Below, in pieces: positions 1-5,847 of a DNA stretch of 7,115 nucleotides. The translations under genes and the position numbers were made by a program. Every line of letters starts with the position of its first letter. Position 1 is the stretch's first letter. Below the pieces are notes generated by a model, which did not search any database, had not been told where the DNA came from, and worked only from the letters and a program-made list of their open reading frames with translations. This DNA is from Deltaproteobacteria bacterium (GTDB lineage: Bacteria > Myxococcota > Myxococcia > Myxococcales > Myxococcaceae): assembly GCA_016875515.1 (NCBI GenBank), contig VGRA01000133.1, positions 1 through 7,115 on the forward strand, read 5' to 3'.

Positions 1-1
1 G

Positions 2-943
2 GACGTGGAGGATGACGCCGCATTCCGCCCGGGGGTGAAGCGCTACCCGGAGCCGGACACGGGGCGGCTGGAGCTGCCGGTGCTGGGCGCAGGCAGCACC
101 CCTCCCACGGGGCTGATGGTGGAGCCCCTGCCCCAGAACACCGTGGTGATGGAGATACCGCGCCCGCCGGGCCCCACCACCGGGCCCATGGGGGCCTTCA
201 CGCCGCGGTCCGGCTCGGTGACCGGGCCGGCGGAGGTGTTTCCCGGCGAGACGCCCCGCGGGGGCGTGGTGACCGGTCCCGGCGCGGCGGTGACGGGAGA
301 GCAGCCGCGCGACTGGGCAGCCCCGGTGACGGCCCCATCCGAGGCAGTGGGGGGGCGCCGCGGCGGGCGTGGCCTGGTGCTGGGGGTGGTGGTCGGCGTG
401 CTGGCCGTGGGCGGGGCGGTGGCCTGGTGGTTGGTGCGCGCCCCGCCGCCGACCGTTCCTCCGCGCAGCCCCCCGGTCCCCGCGCAAGCCCGGGAGCGGC
501 CCACGCCCGAGTCCGTGCCCGCGCCTGTCCCGGCGGCGCCGGCGGCAGCACCCGTACCCACCCCGGCGGCGCCCACGCCGGTCCCCGCACCTGCGGTCCT
601 TCCGCCTGAGCCAGCGCCTGGGCCCGCGCCTGTACCTGCGCCTGCACCCGGCCCCGGGGTGGCCCGTCCCGCCGCGCCCCGGCCCGGGGCTGCGCAGCCC
701 GCTGTTGCCATGGGAGGCGAGCGCTCGGACAAGCAGGAGGTGGAGCAGGCCTGGGCGCGGCTGACCGAGCGGATCGAGGGCTTGGAGGTGGCCTGCGGCG
801 GCAACGAGCCGAAGATGGACAAGCTGCGCAGCCGCTACAGCGCCATCCAGAAGGCGGTGCTTCTGGAGGAGCGCGACGACGCGGACGTCCTCAAGCGCAT
901 CTCCAACCTGCTGGATGCCGTCAATGAGTGCGCGCTGCACTGA
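2..943 (+). CDS. C-terminal part of a single-pass membrane protein, probably a Ser/Thr kinase-like receptor (5' partial)
   Basis: The frame is open to the left edge. The first possible in-window start (GTG at 5) has no ribosome binding site, so the gene very likely begins upstream. Counting from that GTG, residues 1-118 are a soluble linker with repeated VTGP/TTGP-like motifs. Residues about 123-144 form one hydrophobic helix preceded by Arg and Gly (GGRRGGRG), which suggests an N-in orientation. Residues 147-234 are a Pro/Ala/Val-rich spacer. Residues 239-312 are charged and helical, with the only two cysteines at C264 and C309. Many myxobacterial Ser/Thr kinases have this layout: cytoplasmic kinase, low-complexity linker, one membrane helix and a periplasmic domain. 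No kinase motif is in view, so that identity is inference. A TonB-like or other Pro-rich envelope protein is possible. The 3' end overlaps the ABC ATPase gene. Confidence 0.7.
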   Translation, partial: DVEDDAAFRPGVKRYPEPDTGRLELPVLGAGSTPPTGLMVEPLPQNTVVMEIPRPPGPTTGPMGAFTPRSGSVTGPAEVFPGETPRGGVVTGPGAAVTGEQPRDWAAPVTAPSEAVGGRRGGRGLVLGVVVGVLAVGGAVAWWLVRAPPPTVPPRSPPVPAQARERPTPESVPAPVPAAPAAAPVPTPAAPTPVPAPAVLPPEPAPGPAPVPAPAPGPGVARPAAPRPGAAQPAVAMGGERSDKQEVEQAWARLTERIEGLEVACGGNEPKMDKLRSRYSAIQKAVLLEERDDADVLKRISNLLDAVNECALH

Positions 944-1727
944 GGGTGCCGTCCCCGGGGGGGGGCTGGTGCTGGAGGGGGTCTGCGCGTGGCACGGAAG
1001 CGCGCAGGTGCTCCACGGGGTGTCCGCCTGTTTCCACCCGGGGCGCCTGGCCGTGGTGCTGGGCCCCAACGGCGCGGGGAAGAGCACGCTCTTGCGCGCC
1101 TGCCTGGGACTGCACCCCGTGGTGGAGGGGGAGGTGCGGCTGGCCGGGCGTCCCCTGCGTGCCTGGGGGCGGGCGGGACTGGCGCGGCAGGTGGCGTGGG
1201 TGCCACAGCGGCCGGGGGCCGTGGAGGGCTTCACGGCGCGCGAGTGGGTGCTCATGGGGCGCACGCCGCACCTGGGGCTGCTGGGGCTGACGGGACCGGC
1301 AGACGCGGCGCGGGCAGACGCCTGGCTCGCCGAGGTGGGCCTGCCCGGGGTGGGGGACCGCCCGGTGGAGGCGCTTTCCGGAGGGGAGCAGCGGCTGGTG
1401 CTGTTCGCCCGGGCGCTCGCGCAGGAGGCGGCAGGGGTGCTGCTGGACGAGCCCACGGCCTTCCTGGACGTGCGCCACCAGGTGGCGCTGCTGGAGCGCG
1501 CGCGGGGCCACGTGCGCCAGGGCGGGTGGGCGGTGGCGGTGCTGCACGACGTGAACCTGGCCGCGGCCTGGGCGGACGACGTGCTGCTGCTCCGCTCGGG
1601 GCGGGTGGTGGCGCACGGGAGCGCAGCGGAGGTGCTGACGCCCGCGCTGCTCGGGGAACTTTACGGTGTGCCGGTGGTGCAGGCGGAAGCGGGCGGGCAG
1701 CGGCTGTACGCGGCAAAGGCCGGTTGA
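924..1727 (+). CDS. ABC transporter ATP-binding protein, iron-siderophore/heme/cobalamin (FecCD-partner) class
   Basis: This is a complete 267-aa ATPase subunit that should power a FecCD-type importer for siderophore iron, heme or vitamin B12 at the inner membrane. Positions from the ATG at 924: Walker A GPNGAGKS 47-54, Q-loop Q95 in WVPQR, signature LSGGE 151-155, Walker B with D175/E176 (LLDEP), D-loop FLD and switch H208 (LHDVN). The stretch MGRTPHLG (111-118) and the tail LYGVPVV are typical of the BtuD/FepC/HmuV branch. The substrate cannot be assigned. ATG 924 is chosen with only a weak upstream TGGA. ATG at 915 is in frame and GTG at 969 is also possible, because the conserved domain begins only there. 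The start overlaps the preceding gene by 20 bp, suggesting translational coupling. No permease or binding-protein gene is in the window. A run of nine G (957-965) sits inside the N-terminus. Confidence 0.93.
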   Translation: MSARCTEGAVPGGGLVLEGVCAWHGSAQVLHGVSACFHPGRLAVVLGPNGAGKSTLLRACLGLHPVVEGEVRLAGRPLRAWGRAGLARQVAWVPQRPGAVEGFTAREWVLMGRTPHLGLLGLTGPADAARADAWLAEVGLPGVGDRPVEALSGGEQRLVLFARALAQEAAGVLLDEPTAFLDVRHQVALLERARGHVRQGGWAVAVLHDVNLAAAWADDVLLLRSGRVVAHGSAAEVLTPALLGELYGVPVVQAEAGGQRLYAAKAG

Positions 1728-1765
1728 ACGCGGGGCAGGTGTGGCGCCTGCGCCTGGGCTTTGGC

Positions 1766-2197
1766 ATGCTGCGGTTCCAAGTGTCGGGGGGAGCTGAGGT
1801 GTTCCACGCCTCGGTGAAGGTGCTACGGCGGCACCGCTTCGGGGCGCTGCCGGAGGCGGAGGGGCTGCGCCGGACGGGGCACCTCTGGGTGGAAGGTTAC
1901 CTGGCCACGCCGGTGGGGTAGGTGATTGCCGCGGGCCTCCGGGGGACCACCCCGGAGCAGGCGCTGCGGCGGCTCGTGCAGCACGTGAAGACGGCCCGGC
2001 ACGACGCGGCCATCCGGCTGGAGGGGGTCACCGAGCGGTCCTGGCAGCTGCGGCTGATGCAATCCGAGGTGCTGCCGGACTTCAACCAGGGCGTCTTCGA
2101 GGCGCTGCTGTCCGGCGCGGTCACCGGGACGGCGGGCGTGGAGGTGCAGATGGAGTCCACCTGCCCGCAGTACACCACGCTGTTGGTGCGCTGGTAG
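1766..2197 (+). pseudogene. DUF2378-like (TIGR02265-type) myxobacterial protein interrupted by an in-frame TAG
   Basis: The same reading frame is protein-like on both sides of a single TAG at 1919-1921. Upstream lies a segment ending GHLWVEGYLATPVG. Downstream it continues directly as VIAAGLRGTTPEQALRRL and ends in TTLLVRW. In DUF2378 proteins the motif GxxxVEGYxxTxxGR is followed without a break by a segment of this kind, and the family ends near a Val-x-Trp, so the two pieces look like one protein. No frameshift is needed; one base change (for example CAG or AGG to TAG) explains the break. The N-terminal third usual for the family is absent or diverged, because the ABC gene ends at 1727. 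ATG 1766 is the best start; GTG 1739 and TTG 1724 are in frame. The function of the family is unknown. Alternatives are a sequencing error, readthrough, or two separately translated pieces. Family membership is recalled from motif pattern, not from a search. Confidence 0.6.
1922..2197 (+). CDS. C-terminal DUF2378-like fragment, possible separate 91-aa product restarted at GTG
   Basis: A GTG codon immediately follows the interrupting TAG (TAGGTG), so ribosomes ending at the amber codon could restart here. The G-rich GTGGGG just before it could help but is closer than an ideal ribosome binding site. The 91-aa product would contain the C-terminal half of a DUF2378-like domain: an Arg/Lys/His-rich helix (ALRRLVQHVKTARHD), a beta-type segment (AIRLEGVTERSWQLRL), and an EVLPDFNQGVFEALLSGA motif that resembles the Gly-rich conserved end of the family. 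No signal peptide or membrane segment is present. An automatic annotator would probably call this short ORF. I consider it more likely to be part of the interrupted gene. It ends 6 bp from the convergent HIT gene. Confidence 0.45.
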   Translation: MIAAGLRGTTPEQALRRLVQHVKTARHDAAIRLEGVTERSWQLRLMQSEVLPDFNQGVFEALLSGAVTGTAGVEVQMESTCPQYTTLLVRW

Positions 2198-2211
2198 CGG
2201 GCCTCAGCCCG
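2198..2211. other. Short all-GC stem-loop at the convergent gene ends
   Basis: CGGGC (2198-2202), loop CTCA, GCCCG (2207-2211) form a perfect 5-bp stem. An alternative stem GCCTC/GAGGC (2201-2205 with 2212-2216) overlaps it. It sits between the stop of the DUF2378-like gene and the stop of the HIT gene and overlaps the HIT stop codon. It could act as a weak bidirectional transcription end. No T-run follows on either strand, so it is not a convincing intrinsic terminator. Short GC stems are common by chance at this composition. Confidence 0.22.
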
Positions 2212-2554
2212 GAGGCCAGCCCAGCTGCCGCCCGCCGAGCAGGTGCAGGTGCAGGTGGAAGACGGTCTGTCCCGCGTCCCCGAGCGTGTTCATCACCAGC
2301 CGGTAGCCGGAGGCGGCAATGCCCTTCTCGGCCGCCAGCCGGGCCGCGGTGGTGAAGAGGTGGCCCACGAGCGGCTCGTCCCCGGGCTGCAGGTCGTTCA
2401 CCGTGGCGACGTGGCGGTTGGGGAGGACGAGCAGGTGGACGGGGGCCTGGGGGTGGATGTCCTGCAGGACGAAGCAGTGCTCGTCCCGGTGAAGGGGCTG
2501 GGCTGGGATGAGGCCGTCCCGGATGCGGCAGAACAAGCAGTCGTTGGGAGCCAT
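2204..2554 (-). CDS. HIT-family (HINT-like) purine nucleotide-binding hydrolase
   Basis: This 116-aa protein spans the usual length of bacterial HinT proteins. The catalytic histidine triad is HLHLHLL, with H100, H102 and H104. It is preceded by NTLGDAGQTVF, the family's nucleotide-binding segment, and followed by LGWPPG, a typical HINT C-terminus. An N-terminal CLFC pair (C6, C9) with H48 in LPNRHVA matches the zinc-binding subgroup. Known family members hydrolyse AMP-lysine or phosphoramidate and aminoacyl-adenylate substrates in the cytoplasm; the physiological substrate here is unknown. The start at 2554 gives the normal N-terminus, but no ribosome binding site is visible upstream. The gene is convergent with the DUF2378-like gene and divergent from hprK, whose start is only 26 bp away. 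Promoter elements for one gene must therefore overlap the other. Confidence 0.95.
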   Translation of the reverse strand: MAPNDCLFCRIRDGLIPAQPLHRDEHCFVLQDIHPQAPVHLLVLPNRHVATVNDLQPGDEPLVGHLFTTAARLAAEKGIAASGYRLVMNTLGDAGQTVFHLHLHLLGGRQLGWPPG

Positions 2555-2568
2555 GGGCGCGTGATATC

Positions 2569-2583
2569 CACGGTGGCACCGTG
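2569..2583. promoter_or_regulatory. Perfect 15-bp palindrome covering the hprK start codon
   Basis: CACGGTG-G-CACCGTG reads as an exact inverted repeat with 7-bp arms and a one-base centre. Its last three bases are the GTG start codon of hprK, and it occupies most of the 26-bp gap to the divergent HIT gene. As DNA it could be an operator for a dimeric regulator acting on both genes. As RNA, a 5-bp stem (CACGG/CCGTG) with a TGGCA loop would pair part of the start codon and could limit hprK translation. Both roles are inference. A palindrome of this size is expected about once or a few times by chance in 7 kb at this composition, so position is the main argument. Confidence 0.4.
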
Positions 2584-3549
2584 ACGTCCATCAAGGTCGA
2601 GAGGCTGCTGGAGAAGAACGAGTACGGGTTGGAACTCCAACTCGTCACCGGGGCGGCGGGGCTGTCCCGGCTCATCTCCTCCTCGCGCATCCAGAAGCCG
2701 GGGCTGGCGCTCACGGGCTTCACCGAGCACCTGCATGAGCAGCGGGTGCAGGTGTTCGGCAACACGGAGGTGAGCTACCTGCGGACGCTGCCGGAGGCGC
2801 GCCAGCGGGAGGTGCTGATGCACCTGTTCCAGGCAGACCTGGCCTGCGTGGTGGTGACCAAGGACCTGGCGGTGCCGCCGGTGCTGGAGGCGTGCTGCAC
2901 GGCGTGCAACCTGGCGCTGATGAAGACCCCCCAGCTGTCCTCCACCTTCATCGTGCAGGTGCAGGCGTTCCTGGAGGAGGCGCTGACGGCCTATACCTCC
3001 AAGCACGGGGTGCTGGTGGACGTCTTCGGCGTGGGCATCCTGCTGCTGGGCAAGAGCGGCATCGGCAAGAGCGAAATCGCCCTGGACCTGGTGATGCGGG
3101 GCCACCGCCTGGTGGCAGACGACGTGGTGGACGTGGCCCGGCGGAAGACGGGGGTGGTGTACGGGGCAGGTAACCCCATCATCCAGCACCACATGGAGAT
3201 ACGGGGCCTGGGCATCATCAACATCAAGGACCTGTTCGGCGTGGCCTCGGTCCGCGAGCGGAAGAAGATTGAGCTCGTCGTGGAGTTGGTGGACTGGGAT
3301 CCGCACCACGAGTACGACCGGCTGGGGGTGGAGGAGCGGAAGTTCACCGTGCTGGACGTGGAGGTGCCGCTGCTGGTGGTGCCGGTGAGGCCGGGGCGCA
3401 ACATGACCACCATCGTGGAGGTGGCGGCGCGCAACCACCTGCTCAAGCTGCAGGGGCACCACTCGGCCCGGGAGTTCGCCGAGCGGCTGAACCAGGCCAT
3501 CCAGGAGGGGGCCTCGCGGCGGCTGGTGGGCGGGGAGGACATCGAGTGA
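2581..3549 (+). CDS. hprK: HPr kinase/phosphorylase
   Basis: This 322-aa protein has the normal length and layout of HprK, the cytoplasmic enzyme that phosphorylates HPr on a regulatory serine with ATP or PPi and reverses the reaction with phosphate. The N-terminal regulatory domain covers about residues 1-130. The catalytic domain starts near H141 ([10 protein letters not shown]). Walker A is GKSGIGKS (157-164), followed by SEIALDL. The acidic pair D180/D181 lies in VADDVVDV. The family signature EIRGLGIIN spans 206-214. The C-terminal motif [16 protein letters not shown] (270-285) is diagnostic. The GTG at 2581 is the only usable start, because a stop lies in frame at 2509-2511 and no start codon occurs between. 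The upstream ribosome binding site is weak. The gene overlaps rapZ by 4 bp. The N-terminal domain carries an unusual CCTAC cluster (C105, C106, C109). Confidence 0.97.
   Translation: MTSIKVERLLEKNEYGLELQLVTGAAGLSRLISSSRIQKPGLALTGFTEHLHEQRVQVFGNTEVSYLRTLPEARQREVLMHLFQADLACVVVTKDLAVPPVLEACCTACNLALMKTPQLSSTFIVQVQAFLEEALTAYTSKHGVLVDVFGVGILLLGKSGIGKSEIALDLVMRGHRLVADDVVDVARRKTGVVYGAGNPIIQHHMEIRGLGIINIKDLFGVASVRERKKIELVVELVDWDPHHEYDRLGVEERKFTVLDVEVPLLVVPVRPGRNMTTIVEVAARNHLLKLQGHHSAREFAERLNQAIQEGASRRLVGGEDIE
3532..3539 (+). promoter_or_regulatory. Strong Shine-Dalgarno of rapZ inside the hprK 3' end
   Basis: GGGGAGGA lies 6 nt before the GTG at 3546. This is the best ribosome binding site on the plus strand of the window and supports that GTG as the rapZ start, although it overlaps the hprK stop codon. 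Confidence 0.75.
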
Positions 3550-4418
3550 GCGCGGAGGGCGGCGGCAAGCGCATCGTCGTGCTGACGGGGATGAGCGGGG
3601 GCGGCAAGTCCACCGCGGTGCGGGCGCTGGAGGACGCGGGCTACTTCTGCGTGGACAACCTGCCGGTGGTGCTGGTGCCCAAGCTGCTGGAACTGGTGGG
3701 CCAGGGGCAGAAGCCGCGCATCGCGCTGGTGATGGACGCGCGCGAGGGGGCGTTCCTCAAGGACGCCCCGGCGGTGCTGGAGGAGGCCCGGCGCGCGGGG
3801 CACGAGGTGAGCGTGGTGTTCCTGGACGCGTCCGACGACGTGCTCCTGCGCCGCTTCAGCGAGACGCGGCGGCGCCACCCGCTGGCCCCGGACTCCACCG
3901 CGGCGGAGGGCATCCGCAAGGAGCGGCAGCTCTTGCGGGACCTGCGCGAGGTGGCCGAGCAGGTGGTGGACACCTCGGGGCTGACGGTGCACGACCTCAA
4001 GCGCCTGGTGCAGGCGCGCTTCTCCCCGGCAGACACCCACGCCCCCACGCTCAACGTGCTGAGCTTCGGCTTCCGCTACGGCGTGCCCTCCCAGGCGGAC
4101 CTGGTGCTGGACGTCCGCTTCCTGCCCAACCCGTACTTCGTCCCGGAGCTGAAGCCGCTGACGGGCGAGGACCCCCGCGTCTCCTCCTGGGTGATGGAGC
4201 GGGAGGATGCGCAGGCCTTCCTGGAGAAGCTGGTGGACCTGTACCGGTTCCTCTTTCCCCGCTACCAGCGGGAGGGGAAGGCCTACCTCACCGTGGCGCT
4301 GGGCTGCACCGGCGGCAAGCACCGCTCCGTGTCCATGGCCAACGAGCTCGCCCGGCGCCTGTCCGCGGATGGAATGCAATTGCCACCTGCGTGGCATCGG
4401 GACATCGACAAGGAGTAG
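3546..4418 (+). CDS. rapZ: RapZ/YvcJ-family P-loop nucleotide-binding protein (RNase adapter homologue)
   Basis: This 290-aa protein matches the RapZ family (about 285-300 aa). Walker A is GMSGGGKS (15-22). CVDNLP (35-40) and VMDAREG (62-68) are conserved in the N-terminal ATPase domain. The C-terminal domain carries [10 protein letters not shown] (172-181), [10 protein letters not shown] (189-198) and [10 protein letters not shown] (253-262), all family hallmarks. In E. coli RapZ senses glucosamine-6-phosphate and directs RNase E to the small RNA GlmZ; in Bacillus YvcJ it is a GTPase/ATPase with a different role. The target in this organism is unknown. The start GTG overlaps the hprK stop (GTGA), so the two proteins are probably translated together. 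hprK-rapZ next to mannose-type PTS genes is a common delta-proteobacterial order. The gene ends 11 bp from the convergent CBS-domain gene, with no terminator visible. Confidence 0.96.
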   Translation: MSAEGGGKRIVVLTGMSGGGKSTAVRALEDAGYFCVDNLPVVLVPKLLELVGQGQKPRIALVMDAREGAFLKDAPAVLEEARRAGHEVSVVFLDASDDVLLRRFSETRRRHPLAPDSTAAEGIRKERQLLRDLREVAEQVVDTSGLTVHDLKRLVQARFSPADTHAPTLNVLSFGFRYGVPSQADLVLDVRFLPNPYFVPELKPLTGEDPRVSSWVMEREDAQAFLEKLVDLYRFLFPRYQREGKAYLTVALGCTGGKHRSVSMANELARRLSADGMQLPPAWHRDIDKE

Positions 4419-4429
4419 CCCGCCGCCGC

Positions 4430-4873
4430 TCACCCGGCCGGGCGGGACACGAGCGCCACCTCGCGCTGCGTCACCTCGCGGAGCAGCTTCCCCACGCGGT
4501 CCGGGGCGTCCACCAGCGCAATGTCCGACAGGCTGATGACCCCCGCGGGACGCCCCTGGGCGTCCACCACCAGCGCGCGGGACTTCTTGTCCCTGCCCAT
4601 CCGGGCCTCCACCTCCCGCAGGTCGTCCTCGGGCCTGCAGGTCATCACCCCGGGGCTCATCAAATGCTCCACCGGCGTGGTGGCCGGCTTTCCTGCTGCC
4701 GCGATCCGCAGGCCAATGTCCCGGTCCGTCAGGATGCCCCGGGCCTTCCCCTCCCCGTCCACCACCGGGACGAAGCCCACGCGCTCGTCCCGCACCAGCC
4801 TCGTGGCGGCGCTCGCCGGCTCGCCCTCCTTGCAGGTGAAGACGTGGCTCAACATCACCTCGCTGCATGTCAT
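4430..4873 (-). CDS. Stand-alone tandem CBS-domain protein
   Basis: This 147-aa protein consists of two CBS motifs and little else. CBS1 spans about residues 4-60 (SEVMLSHVFTC, VGFVPVVDGEGKARGILTDRDI). CBS2 spans about 68-137 (VEHLMSPGVMTCRPEDDL, RALVVDAQGRPAGVISLSDIAL). CBS pairs form a Bateman module that commonly binds adenosine nucleotides, S-adenosylmethionine or similar ligands. The Asp in LTDRD and LSDIA occupies the position often used to bind ribose in nucleotide-binding members. There is no attached enzyme or membrane domain. The start is the ATG at 4873, with a strong GGGAGGG seven bases upstream; longer N-terminal extensions in this frame read through the EIIA gene and are not believable. 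The gene lies opposite in strand between rapZ and the PTS operon, which suggests a local regulatory partner, but no target can be assigned. Confidence 0.95.
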   Translation of the reverse strand: MTCSEVMLSHVFTCKEGEPASAATRLVRDERVGFVPVVDGEGKARGILTDRDIGLRIAAAGKPATTPVEHLMSPGVMTCRPEDDLREVEARMGRDKKSRALVVDAQGRPAGVISLSDIALVDAPDRVGKLLREVTQREVALVSRPAG

Positions 4874-4880
4874 GTGCGCA

Positions 4881-4887
4881 CCCTCCC
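4881..4887 (-). promoter_or_regulatory. Shine-Dalgarno of the CBS-domain gene
   Basis: On the minus strand GGGAGGG precedes the ATG at 4873 by 7 nt. This fixes the CBS start and rules out the longer frame reading back through the EIIA gene. Confidence 0.75.
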
Positions 4888-4936
4888 TTGGTCCCCAAGA
4901 TGGACAGGGGTGTTGCGTGCGCAAGGGCGCGGGGGT

Positions 4937-4941
4937 AGAGG
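4937..4941 (+). promoter_or_regulatory. Shine-Dalgarno of the EIIA gene
   Basis: AGAGG lies 8 nt before the GTG at 4950. Together with the canonical N-terminus this produces, it supports that start over the in-frame GTG at 4917, which has its own AGGGG six bases upstream and would add 11 residues. Confidence 0.55.
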
Positions 4942-4949
4942 CCGCGGGT

Positions 4950-5369
4950 GTGATTGGGCTCGTCATTGCAGCGCACGGTCGCCTGGCCCGGGAGATGGTC
5001 GCCACGGCCGAGCAGATGGTGGGCCCGCTGCAGGCCTGCGAGCCCGTGGAGATTGCCCCCGGCACCTCCCCGGAGGCGGTGGCGGCGCGGCTGCGGGAGG
5101 CGGTGGGCCACGTGGACGGCGGGGCCGGGGTGCTGGTGCTGACGGACCTGCTGGGCGGGACGCCGTGCAACCAGTGCCTCGGGCTGTGCAGCGAACTGCA
5201 CCTGGAGGTGCTCTCGGGGGTGAACCTCCCCATGCTGCTGAAGGCGAACAGCTTGAGGGATGCGGGCGGCTCGCTCGCCGCGCTCGCCGAGTCCCTAGCC
5301 GCCTACGGCCAGAAGCACATCACCCACGCCACGGCCCTGCTGCGGGCCGCCACCTCGCCGGACCGGTGA
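4950..5369 (+). CDS. PTS mannose-family EIIA component
   Basis: This 139-aa single-domain EIIA of the mannose/fructose/sorbose family is a cytoplasmic protein that takes phosphate from HPr and passes it to EIIB. The phosphorylated histidine is H9 in IAAHGRLA, matching the position of His10 in E. coli ManX. TDLLGGTPCNQ (65-75) is the family's active-site loop, normally TDLFGGTPxN. LSGVNLPMLLKA (88-99) is also conserved. The GTG at 4950 gives the canonical start (M-I-G-L-V-I). In E. coli EIIA is fused to EIIB; here it is a separate protein. The loop contains C73, C76 and C80, more cysteines than is usual there. The gene heads an operon with the EIIB start only 4 bp downstream. Transported sugar cannot be predicted. 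A purely regulatory role is possible. Confidence 0.93.
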   Translation: MIGLVIAAHGRLAREMVATAEQMVGPLQACEPVEIAPGTSPEAVAARLREAVGHVDGGAGVLVLTDLLGGTPCNQCLGLCSELHLEVLSGVNLPMLLKANSLRDAGGSLAALAESLAAYGQKHITHATALLRAATSPDR

Positions 5370-5373
5370 CGCC

Positions 5374-5847
5374 ATGGTGAACCTGATGCGGGTGGACGAG
5401 CGGCTGGTGCACGGGCAGGTGGTGCAGGCGTGGCTGCCGAAGTTGAAGGTGGCCCGCGTGGTGGTGGCGGACGACGCGGCAGCAGGCAACCCGCTGGCCA
5501 CAGCCGCCATGGGGCTGGCCCTGGGGGAGGACGTGGAGTTCCTCTGCCGGCCGCTGTCCCGGGTGGACTTCCGGGCGCTGTCCGCGGACCGGGTGGCAAC
5601 CCTGGTGCTGGTGCGGGACGTGGGCTCGGCGGTGGCGGCGCACGCGGCGGGGCTGCGGGCCCCCGTCAACCTGGGCAACGTGCACGCGGCCCCCGGGCGC
5701 AAGGCGGTCACCCCCTCGCTCCACCTGTCGGACGCGGAGCTCTTGCAGCTACAGCAGCTGGAGGACGCGGGGGTGGCGGTGGAAGCGCGCGCGGTGCCGG
5801 CCGAGCGCCCTCTGGGGCTGCAGCAGCTGCGGCAGCACCTCGCATGA
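5374..5847 (+). CDS. PTS mannose/sorbose-family EIIB component
   Basis: This 157-aa protein has the full length of the EIIB domain of the mannose family, which transfers phosphate from EIIA to the incoming sugar at the EIIC/EIID channel. The phosphorylation site is H13 in RVDERLVHGQV, a hallmark of the family. Further conserved stretches are VVVADDAAAGNP (30-41) and VNLGNVHAAPGRK (98-110), the latter matching the conserved Asn-x-Gly-Asn...Pro-Gly-x-Lys region. There is no signal peptide or membrane segment. The ATG at 5374 lies 4 bp after the EIIA stop, with only a weak ribosome binding site, so translation probably follows from EIIA. The stop overlaps the EIIC start (ATGA). Confidence 0.95.
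   Translation: MVNLMRVDERLVHGQVVQAWLPKLKVARVVVADDAAAGNPLATAAMGLALGEDVEFLCRPLSRVDFRALSADRVATLVLVRDVGSAVAAHAAGLRAPVNLGNVHAAPGRKAVTPSLHLSDAELLQLQQLEDAGVAVEARAVPAERPLGLQQLRQHLA

Larger units (their letters stand above)
4874..4949. promoter_or_regulatory. Divergent CBS/PTS intergenic control region
   Basis: These 76 bp separate the divergent starts of the CBS gene and EIIA and must hold, or overlap, both promoters. GTGCGCA occurs twice in the same orientation (4874-4880 and 4917-4923, 43 bp apart, about four helical turns); its core TGCGCA is a palindrome. Between them lies the inverted repeat CTTGG-TCC-CCAAG (4887-4899). No good -35/-10 pair is visible on either strand. A TGG...TTGC pair (4901-4916) resembles a sigma-54 promoter, but its spacing is one base too long. 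The repeats are candidate operators only. Confidence 0.45.

Noticed and set aside
989..1765. Plus-strand frame upstream of the DUF2378-like segment
   Set aside because: It is a Gly/Ala/Arg-rich shadow of the ABC ATPase gene in another frame; only the part after the ATPase stop looks like protein.
4419..4444. GC-rich inverted repeat (CCCGGCCGGG) between rapZ and the CBS gene as a terminator
   Set aside because: It is self-complementary with no loop and no T-run, lies within the CBS coding end, and is the kind of palindrome expected at this base composition.
4901..4916. Sigma-54-like promoter (TGG ... TTGC) before EIIA
   Set aside because: The GG and GC elements are 13 bp apart, whereas sigma-54 promoters need 12, and the -24 box reads TGGA rather than TGGC. 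It deserves a glance only because PTS genes of related bacteria are often near rpoN.
2991..5201. 736-codon open frame on the minus strand
   Set aside because: It runs antisense through hprK, rapZ and part of EIIA, all of which have clear family motifs. Its translation is low-complexity (His/Gln/Arg-rich) and is explained by very high G+C at third codon positions of the plus-strand genes.
4874..5233. N-terminal extension of the CBS gene to a start at 5233
   Set aside because: The extension is antisense to EIIA and low-complexity, and the ATG at 4873 has a strong, well-spaced ribosome binding site.
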